A DNA stretch of 64,000 nt. It comes from RPQJ01 sp035554635. GTDB lineage: Bacteria > Pseudomonadota > Gammaproteobacteria > Steroidobacterales > Steroidobacteraceae. Below the pieces are notes generated by a model. The model did not search any database. It was given only the letters and a program-made list of their open reading frames with translations, and was not told where the DNA came from. The position numbers and the translations under genes were made by a program. This document shows positions 28,201-35,652 of this stretch, in pieces (position 1 is the stretch's first letter; every line of letters begins with the position of its first letter). The stretch is from contig DATMIB010000003.1 in assembly GCA_035554635.1 (NCBI GenBank), positions 11,329 to 75,328 of the forward strand. Reading direction: 5' to 3'.

Positions 28201-28550
28201 TCACGGTGCGCCGCGTCACGCAGCGCCTGCTCGAACGCAATGGCATGCGCGTGATGACGGCGAAGGACGGCGTCGAGGCGCTGGCGCTGCTGCAGGAGCA
28301 CGTGCCCGACGTCGTGCTGCTCGACATCGAAATGCCGCGCATGGACGGCTACGAGGTCGCGGCGCACGTGCGCAGCGACGCGCGTCTCGCCGACGTGCCG
28401 ATCATCATGATCACCTCGCGTGTCGGCGACAAACACCGGGCCCGCGCGATCGAACTCGGCGTCGACGACTACCTCGGCAAGCCGTACCAGGAAAGCCAGC
28501 TGCTCGACGCGATCGAGCCGCTCGTGCTCGCGCGCCGACGCCAGCAGTAG
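22257..28550 (+). CDS. chpA: Hybrid histidine kinase ChpA/PilL with multiple Hpt domains and a receiver
   Basis: 2097 residues from a GTG at 22257. From N to C: an Hpt-like domain around His57 (HLARG, with Arg for Lys); long helical regions; Hpt with HTLKGSGRMVG at His674; an Hpt around His861 with HTLSGIAKTAG (Ser for the conserved Lys); Hpt with HTLKGGARMAG at His1141; a ~300-residue Pro/Ala/Glu/Val-rich linker (~1190-1500); dimerisation region; HATPase with HMLRNSVVHGIE, VEDDGAGLD and GRGVGMDVV (~1683-1790); CheW-like domain (~1830-1955); receiver (~1975-2097) with Asp2023 in LLDIEMPRMDGYEV. It is the central kinase for twitching control. The unusual number of Hpt-type domains is typical of ChpA. 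Confidence 0.95.
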   Translation: MTHTSLPFATVDEAHASLLVISREVAVELNEARAGLEAFGDKPQDRGALHRFAAHIHLARGALRLAEVYGGALLAEEMEHVARYVDAHSGEGRADTDGLDALMRAMEQLPAYVERVATGARDIPLVLLPLLNDLRAVRGAALLSEGTLLMLNLRSEAQARPSSPYSGDRELAELARKLRPRFQLALLGWIRGEKVDDSLHHLAEIAAQFQQAASTQPLFQLWWVVGALLEALRAGGIEATASVKRLLGHVDRETKRLAEQGEQRYSETPPVDVLNNLLYYIAQSTQAGPVVSEVRQSFGLDDMVATHAADSAEAADTLSAPSVRLMRTVAAAIREDLTRTKDVLDIFVRKGATQVDDLAPQLEMLRKISDTLGVLGLGALRARVEGELEALKAIVERRIAPDDAALLGIAAALIAVEDSLDSQLLRLILPSTDKGDAPGDEPTDEEFRQVQEAVLRECIVNMARIKEAVTHSLSAPAEAQGLDQVPQLVRGITAGLLMLGKQRAVEVMEHVGRALGNIVRPVEGSLAPARLERLADAVVAVEYYMETLQAGRADQWQMLDAADARLLEIEPVQARGASSRDLVVATPAAEPPVAMPAPAAAPEDVSHVPATAPATASPHVVAAHAAPTVVDPEFLALFVEEARENVERLEVLFPQWEQNPLDAEALRDLRRAFHTLKGSGRMVGARRVGEFSWSVESLLNRVISQTLQRTPEIVAVVRDAVLAMPQLIDEIDGGHPASIDIAALMARADAISGREGPALPSAATVPVAAASIPVLPEPVAPESAPAASVEGASAEAELAVPGTAAASAAGSDDESTMDPVLREIFRKETAGHVLVVREYLERCSRGVAPHPVTEALYRACHTLSGIAKTAGARQGIKVAEPMERYVRKLHDNGHGLEPEAVALLGETVHLLETVAEHVDEDTGFFPEQGRVAARWEQLERTLDAELTRLAEAAERTLGDAWRPAAAGIDVPAAVTADVVVAVPVFDEPPFETIDLDADVVLEDLAAEAPEVFASGETTIDAPPPFAPVAAEDHTEPSLPRLGDDLLRMGEADEDSTARHEALTERLDIEPVKPSVPVPPFELRLPDDDEDDEQDADFDADIAAIFGEEATELLEQSDVAFARWRADRADRSQVTELKRLLHTLKGGARMAGIRAMGDLSHELESFLEQVESDASRGDTATLDLLQASLDELHRMRELANGGQRIAPATGLIARIRGSSAATPTPTPTAIAEPVVADAPAPIAPTAEAVPPPTAEVESNVPETSTDEPTLEAPIIDESRLADQGFVAEEILLPSSLDSFDPEPASLPEPLVEALLLGADTAEPAPGIEVAETAPSTSGIEVTETAAVEETELAGAEPIDAASIEPVSEPLPIEVETPVATGEAPAEPADAAPTCTAPAEPIEPSAPVVPAEPVPQSAIASWPLIQAEVAAPSLPAGRDSAEAVGLPPAQDAPVSTVAPFVASTPTVVEPPSLNVAASLVQPVLPGREPVAPSERAELARVDAELLDDLLNNAGEVSIFRARIEQQMTLIDFNLAELDRTVTRLREQLRKMELETEAQILHRHQDEDAAHRADFDPLELDRYSTIQQLSRALAESVSDVASIEGLLVNLNRETQNLLQQQGRVVTEVQNGLMRTRMVPFQRHVQRLTRLLRQVATETGKKAELVVEGASGELDRQVLERMLPPFEHMLRNSVVHGIEMPERRLAAGKPETGRITMKLQREGAEVVIVVEDDGAGLDVPAIRAKARQMGLLEPGQEITDEEALQLILEPGFSTASRLTQQAGRGVGMDVVATEVKKLGGGFFIESTPGQGARFTIRLPFTLAITQALIVRVHDEFFALPMATVEGVARLARPEIERHLDEDPPTFDYGGHLYRFQHLGTFVGSGPSVLPETDASLPVVLVRAGEHSTALVTDELVGSREIVVKPVGPQIAGIRGVSGATILGDGRIVVILDMGTLVRSEWRSRPAEGGRAVRDDRIFALVVDDSITVRRVTQRLLERNGMRVMTAKDGVEALALLQEHVPDVVLLDIEMPRMDGYEVAAHVRSDARLADVPIIMITSRVGDKHRARAIELGVDDYLGKPYQESQLLDAIEPLVLARRRQQ

Positions 28551-28578
28551 ACCGAACGACACGGGGCACCGCACCGAC

Positions 28579-29064
28579 ATGTTCTCGACCACGGCCACGA
28601 CCGGCAACGCCACCGACGAGCTCTACTGCCTGCTCGTGCCCCTGGCCGACGACCGGCTGCTGTTGCCGCGGTCGTGTGTGACCGAGGTCATCAACTACCA
28701 GGCACCGACGCCGATGGACGGCGCGCCGCCCTGGTACCTCGGCACGATCGCCTGGGGCGGCCGTCGCGTGCCGCTGGTCGCGTTCGAGGGCACGCTCGGC
28801 AAGGCCCTGCCGCGCACGAGTGGCCGCACGCGCATCGTCGTCATGCAGGGCATCGGTGGCGGTGCCGTCACCCAGTTCGCCGTCGTGACCCAGGGGTTTC
28901 CGCAACTCGTGCGTCTGAGCCCCGACGTCGTCCACCCGGACGACTCGCGCAGCTTCGGCGAGCGCGCACCGATCATCGGCCAGGTCCGCATGGTCAACGA
29001 ATACCCGCTGATCCCCGACTTCGAGCGGCTCGAGGCGATGATCGCGGAGGAAACCCGCGCCTGA
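28579..29064 (+). CDS. chpC: CheW-like adaptor ChpC
   Basis: 161 residues from ATG 28579. A CheW-type domain: YCLLVPLADDRLLLPRSCV, then PPWYLGTIAWGGRRVPLVAF and TQFAVVTQGFPQLVRLS. The shape and its place directly after chpA match ChpC, an accessory adaptor that links extra chemoreceptors to ChpA. chpB (methylesterase) is missing between chpA and this gene. Last gene of the Chp operon; a hairpin follows. Confidence 0.88.
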   Translation: MFSTTATTGNATDELYCLLVPLADDRLLLPRSCVTEVINYQAPTPMDGAPPWYLGTIAWGGRRVPLVAFEGTLGKALPRTSGRTRIVVMQGIGGGAVTQFAVVTQGFPQLVRLSPDVVHPDDSRSFGERAPIIGQVRMVNEYPLIPDFERLEAMIAEETRA

Positions 29065-29070
29065 ATCGCG

Positions 29071-29091
29071 GCACGGTCGCATCGACCGTGC
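29071..29091 (+). terminator. Hairpin after chpC, possible terminator
   Basis: A perfect 9-bp stem GCACGGTCG/CGACCGTGC with loop CAT starts seven bases after the chpC stop, between convergent genes. No T-run follows, so it may terminate poorly or act in mRNA 3'-end protection. Confidence 0.35.
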
Positions 29092-29160
29092 GTCCGTCGT
29101 AGTCGATGCGGCCCGAGGGCGGCATGTGCACCGCACCCGATCACGGGGGCCTGGATCGGC

Positions 29161-29685
29161 TCAGCGGATCGGTTCGATCCCGTCGTCGCGCCTGAGCCCG
29201 AGCCGGATCGGTCGCGGTGCCCCGTCCGGCGGCACCGTGACTTCCACCCAGAGTTCCCCCGGCTGGACGTCGAGCGTCGGGTCGCGCACGTGCTCGGGCA
29301 GGAAGAACGCGACCGGCTGGACCAGTTGCCAGCGGGCGGTCGTCACCGAACCGTCGCCGCGTCGGATGAAGCATGGGCTGCCGGTGCTGGGCAGCCCTGA
29401 GGCGGTCGGCTCCTGGGCGACCGCGACGACCGCACCGTCGCGCACCTCGAGGCGACCACAGGCATACGCGCCGTCTGTCGTCGGCCAGCCCGCACCGGCC
29501 GTCGACGCCGGCAGCAGGTTCAGTGCGACGTAACGCCCCCGGATCGGCAGGTCCGGATCAAAACCGGCCGACTCCATCCAGGCTCGCGGCAACGTGGCCC
29601 GTTCGAAATAAAGCGTGCCGGCCACCGCGCCGATCAACCCGACCTGCAATGCGGCCACCGCGAGGGCACGGGTGAGCGGCGTCAC
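29161..29685 (-). CDS. GDYXXLXY-type membrane-anchored protein
   Basis: 174 residues from a GTG at 29685 that overlaps the preceding stop (GTGA). One N-terminal transmembrane helix (LAVAALQVGLIGAVAGTLYF) is followed by a periplasmic domain. The family motif GDYxxLxY appears only as RGRYVALNL, a degenerate form. The partner gene upstream is a DUF2157 membrane protein, the usual companion of GDYXXLXY proteins, which is the main support for the assignment. Function unknown. Confidence 0.65.
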   Translation of the reverse strand: MTPLTRALAVAALQVGLIGAVAGTLYFERATLPRAWMESAGFDPDLPIRGRYVALNLLPASTAGAGWPTTDGAYACGRLEVRDGAVVAVAQEPTASGLPSTGSPCFIRRGDGSVTTARWQLVQPVAFFLPEHVRDPTLDVQPGELWVEVTVPPDGAPRPIRLGLRRDDGIEPIR

Positions 29686-30848
29686 GGCGACGCTCCTTCC
29701 ATGCGGTCGAGCAATCGCCGCCGGGTACGTTCGAGCAGCCAGCCACCGCCGAGGAACAGCACGCCGAGCACGATCAACCCGAGCGCGCGTCCGAGCTTGT
29801 CGAACAGGCTGCTGAAGTAGAACGAGAGCACGGTCAGCGCGAAGCCGACGACCGCAACGTTGATGCGCAACCGGTGGCCGTCGTGCAGGCCCCACCAGGC
29901 GAGCCCGGAGCACGCGGCCAGGAACCCGACGTGGATCGCCGCAAGCCCGGCGCTGCCGTCCGCATCGAGCGCCGCCACGGCGACGGCGAACACGGCGGCG
30001 ACGGCCAGTGGCCAGGCCTCGCGCCCACGCAAGACTGCGCCCAGCAGCAACGGTGCGGCCACGGCCACGCTCCAGCCGAGCAAGAGCCAGCCGGCTGGGA
30101 GCGTGGCCGCTGCGTGGGCGCCGCCAAAGCCGTCGAACGCAACGCCGACCACGGCGAGTGCCGCGCCCGCCGGCAGCAGCACCAGTGCGCCCAGACGCGA
30201 GAGTGCACGCCGGTTGTCGCTGGTGCGGCGTGGGCCCGCGGCGACCAGGTAGGCCATCGCGCCGAGAAAGACACCTACCGCGGGCGGCGCTGCCAGCACG
30301 TCCAGGTCGAACGTGCCGACGAAGCGTGACGCGTCGACGACATGTGCCTGCCAGGCACTGACGAGCCAGGCCGGCACGAGCACCGCGAGCCAGAGCACCT
30401 GCGGCCAGTCGCGCAGCAGCCACGCGCCACACGCGGCGCCCAGGGCCCACAGCAGCAGGCCCTCGGGCCAGTGCGCGGCGAGGTTGAACGCCTGGCCGGC
30501 GAGGAAGATTGCCGCACCGAGTGCCGCCGTGCCGACGGCGTGCAGCGTGGTCGCGAGCGCGGCCGAACGCGACGCGACGAGCCCGCCACCCAGGTGCAAC
30601 GCGGCGACGGTCGCAGACAGCAGCGCGAAGCGACCCCACGGCGACAACTCCGCCCAGTGGGCCGCGACGAACAGCAGAACACCGGCCGCCAGCAACAACC
30701 CGCCGAAGCCGAACGCGAGTCGTCCGAGCCGCGAACCCCGTGACGACGTGCGGCGTGCCTCCCAGTCGCGGATGCGCTCGGCTGTCGCCCTGTCGATCAG
30801 CCCTGCGGCGTGCCATTGCTCGATGCGATCGATCAACGTGGTCTCCAT
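29682..30848 (-). CDS. DUF2157 multi-pass membrane protein
   Basis: 388 residues. It opens with the DUF2157 cytoplasmic helix pair (DRIEQWHAAGLIDRATAERI, WEARR), followed by about ten to twelve hydrophobic helices, including a glycine-rich LAFGFGGLLLAAGVLLFVAA segment. The start at 30848 has a GAGGA site; a second ATG at 30863 is in frame but has none. Role unknown; co-occurs with GDYXXLXY proteins. It lies 91 bases after rsmE on the same strand. Confidence 0.85.
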   Translation of the reverse strand: METTLIDRIEQWHAAGLIDRATAERIRDWEARRTSSRGSRLGRLAFGFGGLLLAAGVLLFVAAHWAELSPWGRFALLSATVAALHLGGGLVASRSAALATTLHAVGTAALGAAIFLAGQAFNLAAHWPEGLLLWALGAACGAWLLRDWPQVLWLAVLVPAWLVSAWQAHVVDASRFVGTFDLDVLAAPPAVGVFLGAMAYLVAAGPRRTSDNRRALSRLGALVLLPAGAALAVVGVAFDGFGGAHAAATLPAGWLLLGWSVAVAAPLLLGAVLRGREAWPLAVAAVFAVAVAALDADGSAGLAAIHVGFLAACSGLAWWGLHDGHRLRINVAVVGFALTVLSFYFSSLFDKLGRALGLIVLGVLFLGGGWLLERTRRRLLDRMEGASP

Positions 30849-30939
30849 CCGGTCCTCGCGCATGACGACGCAACGCGTCCCGCCCTCGACACGACCGCGC
30901 GTTGGGCGGGGTCCAAAAAACCGTCGTGCCCGTACGACC

Positions 30940-31674
30940 TCAGCCCAGGTCGCCCCAGCGCGCCTGCAGCACGGCCAACGCGACGATGCCCGCGGTCTCG
31001 GTGCGCAGCACGCGCGGCCCCAGGCGCACGGGCGCGTAACCGCTCGCGACGGCACGTTCGATTTCCGTGTCCTCGAGCCCGCCTTCGGGACCGATCAGCA
31101 GTTCGACGCGCGGGCCGACACCGGTCAGCCCCGCGAGCGAGGTCGCCCCGGTCGGGCTCAGCACGTAGCGCTCGCCGTCACGCGCGGCGGTGGCGAGGTG
31201 GCGGGCGAGTTCCTGCGGTGGGCGCACTTCAGGCAGCACGCTGCGGCCGCATTGTTCGCACGCTGCGGCGACGAGCGCCTGCCAGTGCCGCAGCTTCTTT
31301 TCGGCCTGGCGTTCGTCGAGCCGCACGACGCTGCGCGTCGACAGCACGGGCACGATCGTGCGCACGCCGAGTTCGGTCGCCTTCTGCAGCGTCCAGTCCA
31401 TGCGCTCGCTGCGCGAGACGGCCTGCACCAGCGTGATGTGCAGCGGCGACTCCGCGAGCCCGGACGCGCGTGCGCCGACGCGGACCAGCACGCGGTCGCC
31501 CTTGACGGCGAGGATCTCGCACTGGAAATCGCCGCCGCTGCCGTCGAAGGCGACGATGGTCGCGCCTTCGCGCAGGCGCAGTACGCGCGCGACGTGGTTC
31601 GCCGCCGCGGCGGGCAGCGCGAGGTCCGCATCGGGCGTGAGTGGCTCGTCGACGAAAACGCGGGTCACACGCAT
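30940..31674 (-). CDS. rsmE: 16S rRNA (uracil1498-N3)-methyltransferase
   Basis: 244 residues, SPOUT-fold enzyme that methylates U1498 of 16S rRNA with S-adenosylmethionine. The N-terminal PUA-like part starts MRVTRVFVDEPL; the knot has LLIGPEGGLEDTEIE and LGPRVLRTETAGIVAL, the family's SAM-binding signatures. Its ATG shares one base with the bioA stop (TGATG), so it is translationally coupled to bioA, an order I recall for Pseudomonas. Confidence 0.95.
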   Translation of the reverse strand: MRVTRVFVDEPLTPDADLALPAAAANHVARVLRLREGATIVAFDGSGGDFQCEILAVKGDRVLVRVGARASGLAESPLHITLVQAVSRSERMDWTLQKATELGVRTIVPVLSTRSVVRLDERQAEKKLRHWQALVAAACEQCGRSVLPEVRPPQELARHLATAARDGERYVLSPTGATSLAGLTGVGPRVELLIGPEGGLEDTEIERAVASGYAPVRLGPRVLRTETAGIVALAVLQARWGDLG

Positions 31675-33170
31675 CAGAACTCGAGCCCCGTGCTGGAGGC
31701 GGTCGGCACGGTGGTCGTGGCACCGGTCGTGGCCGTCCCGACGGCGGTTGTCGCAGCGGCCGACGCCGCGGTCGTCGCCATCGAAACCGCGACCGATGCG
31801 CCGGTGGCGGCCAGGATGCCGTCGCGCGCCGTCGCGACGAGCGCGTCGATCTGTTCGGGCGTGATCACGTAGGGCGGCATGAAATAGACAACATTGCCGA
31901 TCGGACGCAACAACGCCTCGTGCTCGAGCCCGTGGCGATACACCGCGAGGCCGCGGCGTTCGCGCCAGTCGAAGGGCGTGCGTCGGTTGCCGTCGCGCGC
32001 GAGTTCGGCCGCGACGATCATGCCGGCCTGGCGGACCTCGGCGACGTGGGGCAGGCCGGCGAGGAGCTCCGTTGCCCGCCGACCCATGTGTTGCGCGAGT
32101 TCGCGGTTGCGCGCGATCACCGCGTCGGCCGCGAAGATGTCGAGCGTCGCGAGCGCGGCAGTGCAGGCGAGCGCGTTGCCGGTGTAACTGTGCGAGTGCA
32201 GGAACGCGCGCAGCTTGGAGTATTCGTCGTAGAACGCCTCGTAGACGCGTTCGCCGGTCAGCACGACCGACAGCGGCAGGTAGCCGCCCGTGATGCCCTT
32301 CGACAGGCACAGGAAGTCCGGCGTGATGCCGGCCTGCTCGCAGGCGAACAGCGTGCCGGTGCGGCCGAAACCGACCGCGATCTCGTCGGCGATCAGGTGC
32401 ACGCCGTAACGGTCGCAGAGCTCGCGCAGCCGCGTGAGGTAGAGCGGCGCGTGCATGCGCATGCCGGCGGCACACTGCACGAGCGGTTCGACGATCACCG
32501 CGCAGGTCTCCGCCGCGTGCCGCTCGAGCAGCTGCCGCATCGCCTCGAGCGCGCGCAGCGCACACTCGTCGGCGGTCTCGCCCGGCTCGCGCTCGTAGGC
32601 GTCGGGCGAAGGGGCGACCACGACGTCCATCAGCAACGGGTGGTAGATCTCCTTGTAGAGCTCGACGTGCCCGACCGCGAGCGCGCCGAGCGTCTCGCCG
32701 TGGTAACTGTTCGCGAGCGTGATGAAGCGCCGCTTGCGCGTGTCGCCGCGGTTGCGCCAGCAGTGGTAGCTCATCTTGAGCGCGACCTCGATCGCGCTCG
32801 AGCCGTTGTCGGCATAGAAGCAGCGCGTGAGCCCCGCCGGGGCGAGGGCGGTCAGGCGCTCGGCGAGCGCGACCGCGGGTTCGTGCGTGAAACCGGCGAG
32901 CAGGACGTGCTCGAGACGGCCGAGCTGCGCCGTGATCGCGGCGTTGATCCGCGGATTGGCGTGGCCGAACAGGTTCACCCACCACGAACTGATTGCGTCC
33001 AGGTAGCGTCGGCCGTCCTGGCCGTAGAGCCACACGCCTTCGCCGCGCTCGACCGGCACCAGCGGCAGCGACTCGTGGTCCTTCATCTGCGTGCAGGGGT
33101 GCCACACGACCCGCAGGTCGCGTTCGGCGAGGGGCGGCACGTGAGGCGCAGGATCGACGGGGGCGGCCAT
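31674..33170 (-). CDS. bioA: Adenosylmethionine-8-amino-7-oxononanoate aminotransferase
   Basis: 498 residues. It makes 7,8-diaminopelargonate for biotin synthesis with PLP and S-adenosylmethionine as amino donor. Hallmarks: HPCTQMKDHE near the start, YLDAISSWWVNLFGH, DNGSSAIEVALKM, LIADEIAVGFGRTG, the PLP lysine in LCLSKGITGGYLP and HSHSYTGNALAC. The enzyme normally ends near residue ~458; here ~39 more residues rich in Ala, Thr, Val and Ser follow and end TASSTGLEF. The tail has no recognisable motif and looks disordered. No other bio gene is in the window. Confidence 0.95.
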   Translation of the reverse strand: MAAPVDPAPHVPPLAERDLRVVWHPCTQMKDHESLPLVPVERGEGVWLYGQDGRRYLDAISSWWVNLFGHANPRINAAITAQLGRLEHVLLAGFTHEPAVALAERLTALAPAGLTRCFYADNGSSAIEVALKMSYHCWRNRGDTRKRRFITLANSYHGETLGALAVGHVELYKEIYHPLLMDVVVAPSPDAYEREPGETADECALRALEAMRQLLERHAAETCAVIVEPLVQCAAGMRMHAPLYLTRLRELCDRYGVHLIADEIAVGFGRTGTLFACEQAGITPDFLCLSKGITGGYLPLSVVLTGERVYEAFYDEYSKLRAFLHSHSYTGNALACTAALATLDIFAADAVIARNRELAQHMGRRATELLAGLPHVAEVRQAGMIVAAELARDGNRRTPFDWRERRGLAVYRHGLEHEALLRPIGNVVYFMPPYVITPEQIDALVATARDGILAATGASVAVSMATTAASAAATTAVGTATTGATTTVPTASSTGLEF

Positions 33171-33220
33171 GGCACGAGTTTAAGGCAAAGCGATTGGCGG
33201 CCGCGCCGCGGAACGGCATC

Positions 33221-33841
33221 ATGTCGCCGATGCGCCGCCAACGTTCCGCATCCTCGCGTGCGCGGGGATTGGTCGTCGACACCGACACGGGCCTGCTCGA
33301 GGGCGCCAGCTTCGTGCCGTCCCCGAATTGCGACGACCGGCCCGCGGGCGTTGCGGCCGACCTGGTCATCGTGCACGGCATCAGCCTGCCGCCCGGTGAG
33401 TTCGGCGGCCCATGGATCGATCGCCTGTTCACCAACCAGCTGCCGTCCGACGCGCACCCGTATTTCGCGACGATCGCGGCGCTGCGCGTGTCCTCGCACC
33501 TGCTGATCCGTCGTGACGGCGAGCTCGTCCAGTACGTGCCGTTTCATCGCCGCGCATGGCACGCCGGCGTGTCGACGTGGGCCGGACGCGAGCGCTGCAA
33601 CGACTACTCGATCGGCATCGAGCTCGAGGGCGCCGACGACACGCCCTACGCATCGAGCCAGTATGCGATGCTTGCGCGCGTGATCGCCACGCTGTGTCGC
33701 GCCTATCCCGCACTGACCGCCGAGCGTGTCGTCGGGCACAGCGACGTCGCCCCCGGCCGCAAGACGGACCCCGGGCTGGCCTTCGACTGGCCACGGCTGC
33801 GCACGCTCGTGCAGTTCGAGCTCGAGGTGACGCCGGAATGA
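33221..33841 (+). CDS. ampD: 1,6-anhydro-N-acetylmuramyl-L-alanine amidase
   Basis: 206 residues (an in-frame ATG at 33230 is equally possible). Cytoplasmic zinc amidase that removes the stem peptide from anhydromuropeptides during cell-wall recycling and so limits AmpR-dependent beta-lactamase induction. Zinc ligands are visible: His in LVIVHGISLPP, His in VVGHSDVAPGRKTDPG and the Asp in the same motif. SIGIELEG is also conserved. No signal peptide, as expected. Its stop overlaps the ampE start (ATGA). Confidence 0.94.
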   Translation: MSPMRRQRSASSRARGLVVDTDTGLLEGASFVPSPNCDDRPAGVAADLVIVHGISLPPGEFGGPWIDRLFTNQLPSDAHPYFATIAALRVSSHLLIRRDGELVQYVPFHRRAWHAGVSTWAGRERCNDYSIGIELEGADDTPYASSQYAMLARVIATLCRAYPALTAERVVGHSDVAPGRKTDPGLAFDWPRLRTLVQFELEVTPE

Positions 33842-34743
33842 GTCTGCTCGCGTTGCTCTTCGCGCTGGTCTGCGAACGCGGCATCACCCATCTGCTGCAC
33901 CTGCGCGAATGGCGCTGGCTCGACCCTTGTTTCGACGCGGCCGATCGCGCGCTCGGCGGCCGCCGCGGTGCGGTCGCGGCTCTCGTGGCCGTGGTGCTGA
34001 TCGCGCTGCCGGTGCTGCCGATCCTGCTGGCGTCCGAGTGGCTCGGTCCGCGCTGGCTCGGCCTGCTGCAGTTCGCGTTGGCCGTGCTGGTGTTGCTGTT
34101 CGCGTTCGGGCCGCGCGACCTCAAGGACGAAGTCGACGACTACGTCACGGCACTCGAGCATCACGACCGCGACGAGGCCCTGCGCCGCGGCAAGGAACTG
34201 CTCGAATCGAGCCCGGCGGCCCACGGCACCGCCGCACGCGAGGCGATCGAGGAAGCGATCTTCATCCAGGGCAACAACCGGATCTTCGGCGTCGTGTTCT
34301 GGTTCATGGTGCTCGGGCCGGCCGGGGCCTGGGCCTATCGCGTCAGCGACATGCTGCGACGACGCGCCGCGTTCGAGGCCGCCCGCCAGGGAGTGCCGCG
34401 CATGCGCGGCGACCTCGGCAGCGCACTCGGGGGCATCCATGGCGTGCTGGCCTGGCTGCCGGCACGGCTGTGCGCGCTGGCCTACGCGCTGGCCGGCAGT
34501 TTCGAGGATGCCGTCGGCAACTGGCGTGTCGCCGTCGACCGCGCCGCCAGCGGCGTGCTCGATCGCGCCGAAGACCTGCTCGCGCGTGTCGGCAAGGCTT
34601 CGCTGCAGCCGAGCCTCGACGACGTGCCACCCGAACAGCTCGACCTCGCGACCGCCCGCGGCGCCTGGCGCATCGTTTCGCGCGCGCTGTGGATCTGGCT
34701 CGCCGCGATCGCGCTGCTCGTGGTGACCGGCGCGGTGGAGTGA
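33838..34743 (+). CDS. ampE: AmpE, regulatory inner-membrane protein
   Basis: 301 residues with four hydrophobic segments. It begins MSLLALLFALVCERGITHLL, the AmpE start, and keeps GNNRIFGVVFWFMVLGPAGA followed by YR, the most conserved region. It belongs to the CobD/CbiB-like fold family and is encoded next to ampD in most gammaproteobacteria; its function in cell-wall sensing is unproven. Overlaps ampD by four bases. Confidence 0.92.
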   Translation: MSLLALLFALVCERGITHLLHLREWRWLDPCFDAADRALGGRRGAVAALVAVVLIALPVLPILLASEWLGPRWLGLLQFALAVLVLLFAFGPRDLKDEVDDYVTALEHHDRDEALRRGKELLESSPAAHGTAAREAIEEAIFIQGNNRIFGVVFWFMVLGPAGAWAYRVSDMLRRRAAFEAARQGVPRMRGDLGSALGGIHGVLAWLPARLCALAYALAGSFEDAVGNWRVAVDRAASGVLDRAEDLLARVGKASLQPSLDDVPPEQLDLATARGAWRIVSRALWIWLAAIALLVVTGAVE

Positions 34744-34746
34744 GGT

Positions 34747-35652
34747 ATGCCGGCACGGACTCGCGTGTCGCCCGGCTGTGCGCGCATCGGTCGCGCGCTG
34801 GTGCTGGGAATGGCGATGATGATCGTGGGCGCGCGCGCGGGCGCCGCCACAACGCCTGTCGTCGCTCCCTCCAAGCCGCGGTTGCTGAGCCTCGCCCCGG
34901 GGCTGACCGAGATCGCCTATGCCGCGGGTGCCGGTGCGTTGCTCGTCGGCACCGTCGAGTACAGCGACTACCCCGAGGGCGCGCGAGCGCTGCCGCGTGT
35001 CGGCAATGCCTGGCGCGTCGACCTCGAACGGGTCCTCGCATTGCGACCGGACGTCGTGCTCGCGTGGGCCACGGGCACGCCAGCGGCCACGATCGCGCAG
35101 CTGCGCAGGCTCGGGCTCCACGTCGTCGAAGTGCCGACGCAGTCGCTCGCCGACGTGCCGGCCGCCCTGCGCCAGCTGGGGCGCGTCGCGGGCACCGAAT
35201 CCAGTGCGGAAACCGCCGCCCGGGCGTTCGAGACACGGATCGCGCGGCAGCGGGAACGCTACGCCTCGCGTCCGGCGCTGACCGTGTTCATCGAAATCGA
35301 CGACGAGCCGGTCTACACGGTCAACGGCCAGCACGTGATCAGCGAGATCGTCGCGCTCTGTGGCGGGCGCAACGTCTTCGCCGCGCTGCCGCAGCTGGCG
35401 CCGCCGATCGCGACCGAGGCCGTGCTCGCCGCCGATCCGCAGGTGATCTTGACCACCGACGACACGATCGCCGACCCGTTCGCGCTCTGGAGTCGCTGGC
35501 CGCGGCTGAGCGCCGTGCGGCTGCGCACGGTGTACCGCGTGTCGGGAGATCTCGTGACGCGAGCGTCACCGCGGCTCGCCGATGGCGTCGATGCGACCTG
35601 CGCCGCGCTCGACCGGGCCCGCGAGGCCTATGGCAAGCAGCGAGCGAATTAG
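34747..35652 (+). CDS. btuF: Cobalamin-binding periplasmic protein, BtuF-like
   Basis: 301 residues. A signal peptide (residues ~1-33, ending near ARAGA) is followed by a class III metal-receptor fold with a long backbone helix: LLSLAPGLTEIAYAAGAG, GTVEYSDYPEGARALPRVG, LALRPDVVLAW, and a second lobe with YTVNGQHVISEIVALCGG. The YSDYPEGA motif is typical of BtuF. It would deliver vitamin B12 to an ABC importer. Only three bases separate it from ampE, but the transporter genes lie 6 and 11 kb away. Confidence 0.87.
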   Translation: MPARTRVSPGCARIGRALVLGMAMMIVGARAGAATTPVVAPSKPRLLSLAPGLTEIAYAAGAGALLVGTVEYSDYPEGARALPRVGNAWRVDLERVLALRPDVVLAWATGTPAATIAQLRRLGLHVVEVPTQSLADVPAALRQLGRVAGTESSAETAARAFETRIARQRERYASRPALTVFIEIDDEPVYTVNGQHVISEIVALCGGRNVFAALPQLAPPIATEAVLAADPQVILTTDDTIADPFALWSRWPRLSAVRLRTVYRVSGDLVTRASPRLADGVDATCAALDRAREAYGKQRAN

